Below, one piece after another: positions 15,256-22,378 of a stretch of 28,818 bases of DNA. A program made the translations under genes and the position numbers. The notes under the pieces are model-generated. The model was not told the DNA's origin. It saw nothing but the letters and a program-made list of their open reading frames with translations, and did no database searches. Location of the stretch: NCBI GenBank assembly GCA_039927975.1, contig JBDSTZ010000620.1, forward strand, positions 1-28,818. The letters run 5' to 3'. Numbering within the stretch: the stretch's first letter is position 1; each line of letters opens with the position of its first letter. Origin of the DNA: JBDSTZ01 sp039927975. Lineage in GTDB: Bacteria > Pseudomonadota > Gammaproteobacteria > Burkholderiales > Burkholderiaceae_D.

Positions 15256-18200
15256 ATGGCTGAATTTCCCCACCTGGCTGGCGCCGACAAGAAGGCTGAA
15301 CTGAAGGTCGACCTGCGCCCGACCTTGTTCATCGGCGCCGGCGGCACCGGCATGGAAGTGATGATGCGGATCCGCCGCCGCATCCTGTCGGCGGTCTGGA
15401 ACCGCCACCATCCGACGCGGGTCGAATCGATCGCCGAGTTTCCGGTGGCGCGCTTCCTGCACTTCGACCTCGACAACCACGCCATCATCGACGAGGGCAA
15501 GTCGCAGCGCACCGACCCGTGGTACGAACTGGTCAAGCTCTCCGACGAGGAACGCCTGGTCGAGCCGCTCGACCTGCCGCAGTACCACGAGTCCGACGAC
15601 AGCCTGGCGCGTTTTCCGCTGATCGAATCGTGGATGCCGCTGCGGCCCAAGAAGCTGCGCTCGCTCGGCATCGACCCGTCCAAGGGCGCCGGCCAGATTC
15701 GCGCGCTGGCGCGGCTGTACCTGTTCGACAAATATCCCAAACTGCGCGGCCGCATCAAGGGCGCCCTCAATTTCCTGAGCAGTAACGCCGGCAACGAGCG
15801 CAAGGAGACCTACCAGCGCCTTGGCCTGCAGGTCGACACGTCCAAGTTCCGCATCGTCGTCATCGCCTCCTGCGCCGGCGGCACCGGCGCCGGCAGCGCG
15901 ATCGACCTTGGCTGGCTGTCGAAAGCGATCGCCCGCCAGGAGGTGTCGGACAACCAGGTCGACCTGGTGATGTTCATGCCCTCCGGCTTCGCCAAGGCCA
16001 ACAAGGAGCGCACCGAGGCCAACGCCTACGCCACCTTGATGGAACTCGAAACAACCATGCGCGACATGAACGCCCAGGTGCGCTGGATGGACCCGGACAG
16101 CCTGGTGGGCAAGGGTGCGCCGTTCGACGACGTCTATTTTGTCGACACCGCCAACCTGGCCAACAAAGCGACCCAGGACATCAAGGATGTCTACCAGATG
16201 GTGGCCGACACCCTGTTCGAGGACTTCGCCTCGGCCGATTTCGCCAACCGCAAGCGCTCGATCGCGGTCAACCAGCAGCAGCACAAGCTGGGCCCGTTCA
16301 ACCCGCGCGTGCCCGAGCAGCGCTTTGGCGACATGCGCCTGTCGTATTCGAAGGTGTATTCGGCCTTCGGCCAGGCGGTGCTCGACACCCAGCAAAGCCT
16401 GCGCGACGACATCCGCGCCTACGAACTGGCGGCGCTGATGGTCAAGGCCTTTTTCGGCCTGATCGGCAGCGACGGCGCCGGCGCCCGCCGCGCCGGTGAC
16501 CAGGAACGCGACATCTTCATGCGCGAGCAAATGGCGATGGGCGAGCGTCCGTTCGACGACTTCCCCGACTTCAAAAAAGGCACGGTGGACGTCACGCCGT
16601 TCCAGGAATACGCCCTGACCGACCAGCTGTTGATGGACAAGGACCAGCGCTCGCTGCTCGAACGGGTCGAATCGAAGGTGCAGCTCGAAATCGACCGCAT
16701 CATGGGCGCCTACGACATCAAGCTCTGGCGCGAGAAGGTGGCCGAACTGCTGCCGCAGCTGGAGCGCGACGCCATCCGCGAAGCCGGCGCCACCGCCGAA
16801 ACCAGCGAAGACCGCATCAAGCGCCATACCGGCGAACTGCTGGCGCGCCTGAAGGGCCGCTCGCGCGCGCAGTTGTACGCGCTGCTCGACGACCGCAAGC
16901 AGGGCGGCCTCGAATTCGTCCTTTCGCTGCTCGAACAGATCAAGGCGCGCCTGCTGCAGCGCGACCTCGGCAACGCCGAGCGCAACGGCAAGCGCTATCG
17001 CGACATCCGCGACGCGCTGCGCACGCGCCAGGTCGAAGAATCGCTGGGCAACCTGTCGCAGGCGGCCGGCAAGCTGTTCGGCAAGGATGCCCAGGCCCGC
17101 GAAGTGATGACCCACTTGAAGCGCGACATCGCCGACTACCTGCGCTTTCACCTTCTGGCGGTGGCGGCGGGGCAGGCGATCGAGGTCATGCGCGGCATGT
17201 CGGCCTGGCTGGGCGAGCCGCAAGCGACCGACGAACACGGCCAGCCGGTGTGGAGCGGCATCGCCGGCGAATTCCAGGAAGGGCGGCGCAGCGTGCAAGC
17301 CATGCTGGGCGCCGTCGACCAGCGCATCGGCCAGTTGCGCGCCGACGCCCAGCACGAGCATGCCACCTACATCAAGCTGGCCAGCGATGTGCTGCCCGAG
17401 CCGGTCAAGCTGACCGGCGACATCAGCCAGTGGAGCGAAGAAGTGCTGCTCGAATTCGGCGGCTCCGCGCGCCTGTTCCCGCAGCTGGGCGAGGAGCGCC
17501 TGCGCGCCGACCTGCTGCTCAAGCTGTTTCGCCGCGCCCAGACCCAGCTGACGGTGGAACAGATCGGCGACGCCGAGCCGCTCGATCCGCTGCTCGAACG
17601 TTTATCAAGCATGACGCCGCAGGAACGCCAGCGCGTCTTCAACGAATGGATCAAGAGCGCAATGCCATGGATTAACGCGCGCTTCTCGGCCGAATTCACG
17701 CCCCGCGCCGACCAGTTCAAATGCTTCATCGGGGTGGGCGACGTCAACGCCTGGCGCCGCATGGAAGCGGAGATCCGCGCCGCGGTGCCGACCGGCTCCT
17801 TCCACGGCGACCTGGTTTCGATCGTCAACACCGGCATCCCCGGCCGTGCGGTGTGCTACATCGAGCTGTCCGGCTTTCCGATGACGGTGCTGCGCGGCTT
17901 GCCGACCTGGCGCACCTCCTACCAGATCGAGAACCCGAAGATTCCGACCCACCTGCATTTCGACTCGACCCGCTTTCGCCATCCGATCTCGCCGTCGATG
18001 GATGAACTGAACCGGCTGGCCGACGACTATGAGTGGTTTATGCAGGCCAATGCGCTTGGCGTCATCAAGCGCAAGGCCGACCTTGGCGACCGCGAAGCGT
18101 CGTTCCAGCCGCGCGGCCAATACCTGTTCGAAGTCGAACCCGGCTCCGGCGAGTGGCTCCAGATCGGCAATGAATTCGCGATCCGCTCGAACGGCCTGCC

Positions 18201-18873
18201 GGCCTATTACCGCGAGCAGGTGATCGGCGCGGTGCAGCAGCGCCTGGCCGCGCTGGGGCCGCACCAGCTGGCGCTGCTGGCGGCCTTGATGCGCCACTAC
18301 CAGCACCGGGTCTACGAACCGAAGCTCGACGTCGACGAAACCGGCGCCCAGCTGCCATCGCCCTCGCTGCCCAACATCACCGCGCGCCGCCTGTATGAAG
18401 AATGGCTGCGGCGCGCCCGCGCCGGCGATCCCGCGATCGGACCGGCGCAGGTCGACGCGGCGCTGGCGCAGCTGGCGACATGGACCGAGCTGGTGCCCAA
18501 TTCGGCCGGCGACGCTTATGCGTGGGAGGTCGAGCGCCCGGTCGACAAGCGCGTGATCGAGCCGCGCTACCTGGCCAGTGACAGCGCCGCGCAAGCGCTG
18601 CTTGACGGCCCGGTGGCGCCGACCATGCCACCCTTGGCGGTGGTGGCGCGCTACAAGGTGTTCCTGCGGGGCGCCCAGCACGGCCCGTACACCGTCGACG
18701 AGATCGCGCAGCGCATCACGCACGGCGAGGTCGATGCCGCTACCCGGATCTGGAACATGCAGTGGAATCCGAAGCTGGACAAATGGCGAACGGTCGGCGA
18801 GCTCCCCGAGCTGGCGCAACTGCTCGCGCACGCCATCCCCGATCCCGACGATGACATCCCCGATCCGGAGTGA
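15256..18873 (+). CDS. Large tubulin/FtsZ-like GTPase with C-terminal GYF_2-like domain
   Basis: This 1205-residue protein carries the hallmarks of the bacterial tubulin-like group (Tubulin_2/PF13809 type). Residues 24-33 (LFIGAGGTGM) match the first glycine-rich nucleotide loop. ARFLHFDLDN near residue 70 resembles the strand that follows. Residues 207-215 (AGGTGAGSA) are the tubulin/FtsZ signature G-G-T-G-x-G-S. A very long helical middle section follows. At the C-terminus, about residues 1132-1195, a GYF_2-like domain is visible (GAQHGPYTVDEIAQRI then TRIWNMQWN and W-RTVGELPEL), a type of module that binds proline-rich peptides; proline-rich tracts exist in its two membrane neighbours. No membrane segment is present, so it is cytoplasmic. 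Expected activity is GTP binding and perhaps polymerisation. The start ATG 15256 has only a weak Shine-Dalgarno sequence (GAAAGA). Confidence 0.88.
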   Translation: MAEFPHLAGADKKAELKVDLRPTLFIGAGGTGMEVMMRIRRRILSAVWNRHHPTRVESIAEFPVARFLHFDLDNHAIIDEGKSQRTDPWYELVKLSDEERLVEPLDLPQYHESDDSLARFPLIESWMPLRPKKLRSLGIDPSKGAGQIRALARLYLFDKYPKLRGRIKGALNFLSSNAGNERKETYQRLGLQVDTSKFRIVVIASCAGGTGAGSAIDLGWLSKAIARQEVSDNQVDLVMFMPSGFAKANKERTEANAYATLMELETTMRDMNAQVRWMDPDSLVGKGAPFDDVYFVDTANLANKATQDIKDVYQMVADTLFEDFASADFANRKRSIAVNQQQHKLGPFNPRVPEQRFGDMRLSYSKVYSAFGQAVLDTQQSLRDDIRAYELAALMVKAFFGLIGSDGAGARRAGDQERDIFMREQMAMGERPFDDFPDFKKGTVDVTPFQEYALTDQLLMDKDQRSLLERVESKVQLEIDRIMGAYDIKLWREKVAELLPQLERDAIREAGATAETSEDRIKRHTGELLARLKGRSRAQLYALLDDRKQGGLEFVLSLLEQIKARLLQRDLGNAERNGKRYRDIRDALRTRQVEESLGNLSQAAGKLFGKDAQAREVMTHLKRDIADYLRFHLLAVAAGQAIEVMRGMSAWLGEPQATDEHGQPVWSGIAGEFQEGRRSVQAMLGAVDQRIGQLRADAQHEHATYIKLASDVLPEPVKLTGDISQWSEEVLLEFGGSARLFPQLGEERLRADLLLKLFRRAQTQLTVEQIGDAEPLDPLLERLSSMTPQERQRVFNEWIKSAMPWINARFSAEFTPRADQFKCFIGVGDVNAWRRMEAEIRAAVPTGSFHGDLVSIVNTGIPGRAVCYIELSGFPMTVLRGLPTWRTSYQIENPKIPTHLHFDSTRFRHPISPSMDELNRLADDYEWFMQANALGVIKRKADLGDREASFQPRGQYLFEVEPGSGEWLQIGNEFAIRSNGLPAYYREQVIGAVQQRLAALGPHQLALLAALMRHYQHRVYEPKLDVDETGAQLPSPSLPNITARRLYEEWLRRARAGDPAIGPAQVDAALAQLATWTELVPNSAGDAYAWEVERPVDKRVIEPRYLASDSAAQALLDGPVAPTMPPLAVVARYKVFLRGAQHGPYTVDEIAQRITHGEVDAATRIWNMQWNPKLDKWRTVGELPELAQLLAHAIPDPDDDIPDPE

Positions 18874-18883
18874 GGCGCCGACC

Positions 18884-19714
18884 GTGCAAGATGAAGTGAC
18901 TTACCGATGTGTCAGTGCCGGGTGCGGCAGGTCGATGCCGCGCAAGGTGAACTTTTGTCCGTATTGCGGTGCGCCGCAGGAGAAGGGCGTGATCAGGCCG
19001 ACGCCGGCTGCTGTGCCGGCTGCTGTGCCGTCAGCCGCGCCGGTGTCGGAGCCGGCGCCGCAGCCGGCGCCAGTCATGCTCGACCAGCTGCCCGCATCTG
19101 CGGCTGAACCGGTCATTCCCGCGCCGCCTTTGCCCCCGATGCCGCCGCCCCCCGCCGCGCCGCCGCAGCCCCGGCCATCGGCGGCGCCGGCCCGGCCGCC
19201 CCAACGCGAGCCGGTGCGCCTGCGCTACTGGCTGATCGCGCTCGGTTTCCTGTGGCTGGTCTGGATCATGCAAAAGCCCTCGCCGAAGAAAATCGAGGCG
19301 CGCATCGACAAGGCGATCGCGATGGCGCAGGCCTGCAAGGGTGCCGACGCGCAGGCCGAGTTGATCGCGCTTGGCGCGACCAGCGCCACGGCCGAACAGA
19401 AGGCACGCTTGCAGGCGGCCCTGAACGCGGCCGCGGCCAGCTGCGAGCGCAAGCAGAACCGCGCCAGGCCGCGCGCGTCAACACGCGTCCAGCAGGCGCA
19501 GTCGGCGCGCAACCTGATCGCCGAGGCCGAGGCCGACATCGCGCGCGGCGACTACCGCGCCGCGTCCGACAAGATGGAGGTGTGCGGCGCGATGGTCGAC
19601 GACGGCCGGCGCGACTGCGCCGCCGTCAAGGTCCGCGCCGACCGCCTGCGCGACGAACTGGCGCGCTGCCTGGCCAGTGGCGGCGACTGGGCCGGCCAGC
19701 GCTGCGAGCGCTGA
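18884..19714 (+). CDS. Zinc-ribbon, single-pass membrane protein, last gene of the tubulin-like operon
   Basis: GTG at 18884 is preferred because GGAGTGAGG ends eight bases before it; an ATG at 18851 inside the end of the previous gene is an alternative. The 276-residue product begins with a zinc ribbon, C9-x4-C14 and C25-x2-C28 (CVSAGCG and FCPYCGAP). A long Pro/Ala-rich linker (about residues 35-110) could be the ligand of the GYF_2-like domain next door. A membrane helix lies near 115-130 (YWLIALGFLWLVWIM). The remaining 145 residues are helical, with cysteine pairs (QACKG, SCERK, VCGAM, DCAAV, RCLAS, RCER) that suggest disulphides in the periplasm. Topology would be cytoplasmic zinc ribbon, one crossing, periplasmic helical domain. 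The next gene converges from 19757. Confidence 0.75.
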   Translation: MQDEVTYRCVSAGCGRSMPRKVNFCPYCGAPQEKGVIRPTPAAVPAAVPSAAPVSEPAPQPAPVMLDQLPASAAEPVIPAPPLPPMPPPPAAPPQPRPSAAPARPPQREPVRLRYWLIALGFLWLVWIMQKPSPKKIEARIDKAIAMAQACKGADAQAELIALGATSATAEQKARLQAALNAAAASCERKQNRARPRASTRVQQAQSARNLIAEAEADIARGDYRAASDKMEVCGAMVDDGRRDCAAVKVRADRLRDELARCLASGGDWAGQRCER

Positions 19715-19756
19715 GCGTCAAGGCTATTCCGGCGCTTTCCGGAGACCGCGCCGGCT

Positions 19757-21904
19757 TCACGCCGGCCCCATCTCCACCGCCACGCCGGACAGCACCGCGT
19801 TGCCCGACAAGGGATCGCGCATGCCCTCGTCGAGTAGCGTGTTGAGATTGACGCCGGGCCGCTGCGCCGCCACGCCAAGACGTGTGTCGGCGACGTCGTG
19901 TCCCCAGCCATGCGGCAGGCTCACCACGCCCGGCATCATCTGCTCGCTCAATTCAACTTGCGCCTCGATCCGGCGCGGTCCGTTGCTGATGAACGCCATC
20001 GCGCCATCGCAGAGGCCCAGGCGTGCCGCGTCGTCCGGATGGACCAGCGCCGTGCAGCGGTACGCTCCCTTGGCCAGCGCCGGCAGATTGTGCATCCAGC
20101 TATTGTTGGAGCGTAGCTGGCGGCGCCCGACGATCACCAGTTGCGGCGCCGGCGCCGCCAGCGCCCGTGCGACGCGCGCCAGATCATCGATCAGCAGCGG
20201 GGGCGCCAGCTCGATCTTGCCTGACGGGGTACGCAGAATCTCCGGTATCCGCGGACGCAGCGGGCCGAGGTCGATGCCACCCGGCGCCGATCTGATCTTC
20301 TCAAGCGTCATACCATCGGCGCCGTACGGCCCCGCGCGCAAGGCCAGGTCGATCAAGCGCTCGGGGCCGCGCAAGTCACTTGCCTGCGCGCCGGCCAGCG
20401 CGTCGTCCAGCGCGCCGATATCGGCATCGGCCCCCAGCCCGCTTGCAATGGCGGCCAGGCGCAGCAGACTTTCCCACTCCTGCGGCTGGCCGTCGGGCGC
20501 GGCCAGCGCCGGTTCGCTGTAGCGCGCGTGATTGCGGTGCGACAGTTGGGTGAAGACGACGTCGTAGTGCGCATCGGCCAGCGGCGAGGAGCCGGGCAAA
20601 ATCACGTCCGCGTGGCGCGAGGTCTCGTTGAGATAGATGTCAAGGCTGACCATGAAGTCGAGCTGTTCAAGCGCGGCCGCCAGCCGCGCACCGTTCGGCG
20701 CCGACAGCACCGGATTGCCGGCGATTGCGATGAGCGCCTTCACCTGGCCTTCGCCCGGCGTGTCGATCTCCTCGGCCAGGCAGGTGATCGGCAATTCGCC
20801 CGCCACTTCGGGCGCGCCCGACACGCGCGAGCGATAGCGTCCGGTCAGCACGCCACGTCCGCTGCCGCCGGCTCCGCGCGTGTTGGGCGCGAACGCCGCC
20901 GCTTGCGCGAACATGGCGCCGCCGGCTTCATCGAGATGGCCGGTCAGCACATTGATGACGTCGATCAGCCACGAGGCCAGCGTGCCGAACGCCTGGGTGC
21001 AGGTGCCGATGCGCCCGTAGAAGGCGGCGCGCGGCGCCGCCGCCAGTTCGTGCGCGAGTGCTTCGATCACCGCCGGCGCAATGCCGCAACGCGCGCCGAC
21101 CAGATCGGCCGCATACGGCGCCACGGCCGCTTCAAGCGCCTCCAGCCCCGCCACATGCTGCGCCAGGCGGCCCAGCCGCACAAGGCCGCGCGCGAACAGC
21201 GAGTGCACGATGCCGAGCAGCAGAAAGACGTCGCCGCCGGGGCGAATGAAGTGATGCTCGTCGGCCGCCAGCGCGGTCTCGGTGCGGCGCGGGTCGATCA
21301 CCACGATCCTCCCGCCGCGCGCGCGCAGCGCCTTGGCCTTGCCGCGAAAATCCGGCACCGTCCACATGCTGCCGTTCGAGACCATCGGATTGGCGCCGAG
21401 GATCAGCAGAAAATCGCAGCGTTCGATGTCCGGCACCGGCACCGACAGCCAGCTGCCGAACATCAGGCCGACCGACAGCAACTTCGGCACCTGGTCCAGG
21501 CTCGATGCCGAGTACATATTGCGGGTGCCGAGCGCTTTGGCCAGCGCGGGAAAATACAGCAGCATTCCCATCTTGTGCGCGGCCGGATTGCCGAGCACCG
21601 TCGCCACCGCGTTGGCGCCGTGCGCGGCGATGATGGGTGGCAGCCGCCGGGCGATTTCCGCATACGCCTCGTCCCAGCTGGCGACGACGAAGCGGCCGTC
21701 GCGCTTGATCAGCGGGGTGCGCAGGCGGTCCGGATCGTCATGCAGCTCCTTGATGCCGATCGCTTTCGGACACAGGTAGCCGCGCGAGAAAACGTCGGCC
21801 TCGTCGCCGCGCACGCGCAGCACGCGCTCGCCGTCGAGATCGACTTCAAGGCCGCAGCAGGCTTCGCAGAACGGGCAGATGCGCTTGGCAGTAGTCAGTG
21901 ACAC
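19757..21904 (-). CDS. Molybdopterin oxidoreductase family protein
   Basis: The 715-residue protein belongs to the DMSO reductase superfamily that binds a bis-pterin molybdenum (or tungsten) cofactor. An N-terminal [4Fe-4S] site is visible as C10-x2-C13-x3-C17-x27-C45. The central folds (LILGANPMVSNG, IVVIDPRRTETA) and the C-terminal molydopterin-binding domain (SWMHNLP...LVHPDDAARLGL, LPHGWGHD) are intact. At the region where many members have the Cys or SeCys metal ligand, this one reads YSASSLDQVPKLLS with no Cys, so the ligand may be Ser or Asp. No Tat signal is present, so it is cytoplasmic. No electron-transfer partner is adjacent. Start GTG 21904 is supported by GGAGG about seven bases upstream. 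A TetR-type palindrome lies just before it. The substrate is unknown. Confidence 0.88.
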   Translation of the reverse strand: MSLTTAKRICPFCEACCGLEVDLDGERVLRVRGDEADVFSRGYLCPKAIGIKELHDDPDRLRTPLIKRDGRFVVASWDEAYAEIARRLPPIIAAHGANAVATVLGNPAAHKMGMLLYFPALAKALGTRNMYSASSLDQVPKLLSVGLMFGSWLSVPVPDIERCDFLLILGANPMVSNGSMWTVPDFRGKAKALRARGGRIVVIDPRRTETALAADEHHFIRPGGDVFLLLGIVHSLFARGLVRLGRLAQHVAGLEALEAAVAPYAADLVGARCGIAPAVIEALAHELAAAPRAAFYGRIGTCTQAFGTLASWLIDVINVLTGHLDEAGGAMFAQAAAFAPNTRGAGGSGRGVLTGRYRSRVSGAPEVAGELPITCLAEEIDTPGEGQVKALIAIAGNPVLSAPNGARLAAALEQLDFMVSLDIYLNETSRHADVILPGSSPLADAHYDVVFTQLSHRNHARYSEPALAAPDGQPQEWESLLRLAAIASGLGADADIGALDDALAGAQASDLRGPERLIDLALRAGPYGADGMTLEKIRSAPGGIDLGPLRPRIPEILRTPSGKIELAPPLLIDDLARVARALAAPAPQLVIVGRRQLRSNNSWMHNLPALAKGAYRCTALVHPDDAARLGLCDGAMAFISNGPRRIEAQVELSEQMMPGVVSLPHGWGHDVADTRLGVAAQRPGVNLNTLLDEGMRDPLSGNAVLSGVAVEMGPA

Positions 21905-21920
21905 AGGACGCCTCCATGGA

Positions 21921-21940
21921 AATCGAACGAGCGTTCGATT
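21921..21940. promoter_or_regulatory. 20-bp palindrome, probable TetR-family operator
   Basis: AATCGAACG and CGTTCGATT form perfect 9-base arms around a 2-base AG centre. The AACG-N2-CGTT core is typical of operators bound by TetR-family repressors. It lies 16 bases before the start codon of the molybdopterin oxidoreductase gene and about 75 bases before the lipoprotein gene on the other strand, so it could control one or both. The repressor gene is not in this window. Confidence 0.6.
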
Positions 21941-22014
21941 GTCGGTAATCGTGTGGCCGCTGTCAACTCGATCAGGTGTATGCTATGGGGCAACATAACC
22001 CGAGGAGCTGCACA

Positions 22015-22347
22015 ATGAAATCGACATCCCTGATGACCGCCGCGCTGATGCTCGGCGCGCTGGCCAGCCTGGCCGGCTGCAAGAAAAGCGATGAAGCGAT
22101 GGGCCCGGCGCAAAAGGCTGGCCAGGAGGTCGACCAGGCCGGCGAGAAGGTCGCGCGCGATCTGCACTCCAGCATCGACAAGGCCAACGACGCCGCCAAG
22201 CAGGTCGCCAAATCGGCCGAGGACACCAAGGACAAGATCAACGAGGCCACCGAGGACGCCAGCAAGGGCTTGAACAAGGCGACCGAAGAAGTCGGCAAGA
22301 AGATCGAACAGGCCGGCGAGAAGATTCAGGAATCGGCCAAGAAGTAG
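22015..22347 (+). CDS. Small lipoprotein with a helical, LEA-like body
   Basis: ATG at 22015 is chosen because GAGGAG (22002-22007) lies seven bases upstream and because it puts a lipoprotein signal at the N-terminus: MKSTSLMTAALMLGALASLAGC, with the lipobox LAGC and lipidated Cys at position 22. Two lysines follow, and no Asp is at +2, so outer-membrane sorting is expected. The mature 89 residues are one continuous charged helix built of repeating 11-residue-like units rich in Lys, Glu, Ala and Asp (KANDAAKQVAKSAEDTKDK, KATEEVGKKIEQAGEKI). This resembles LEA/YtxH-type stress proteins and may help shield the envelope, but no function can be proven. It is divergent from the molybdopterin oxidoreductase gene. 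Confidence 0.8.
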   Translation: MKSTSLMTAALMLGALASLAGCKKSDEAMGPAQKAGQEVDQAGEKVARDLHSSIDKANDAAKQVAKSAEDTKDKINEATEDASKGLNKATEEVGKKIEQAGEKIQESAKK

Positions 22348-22378
22348 CGCCGCATGGGCGGGTGCTTCAGGCGGCGTT

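Noticed and set aside
15238..17361. Long minus-strand open frame (about 707 codons) opposite the tubulin-like gene
   Set aside because: High G+C DNA often gives such antisense frames. The plus strand carries the tubulin motifs, and this frame is low-complexity with no ribosome binding site.
20528..21901. Long plus-strand open frame opposite the molybdopterin oxidoreductase gene
   Set aside because: Arg/His/Gln-rich shadow of a well-supported gene on the other strand.
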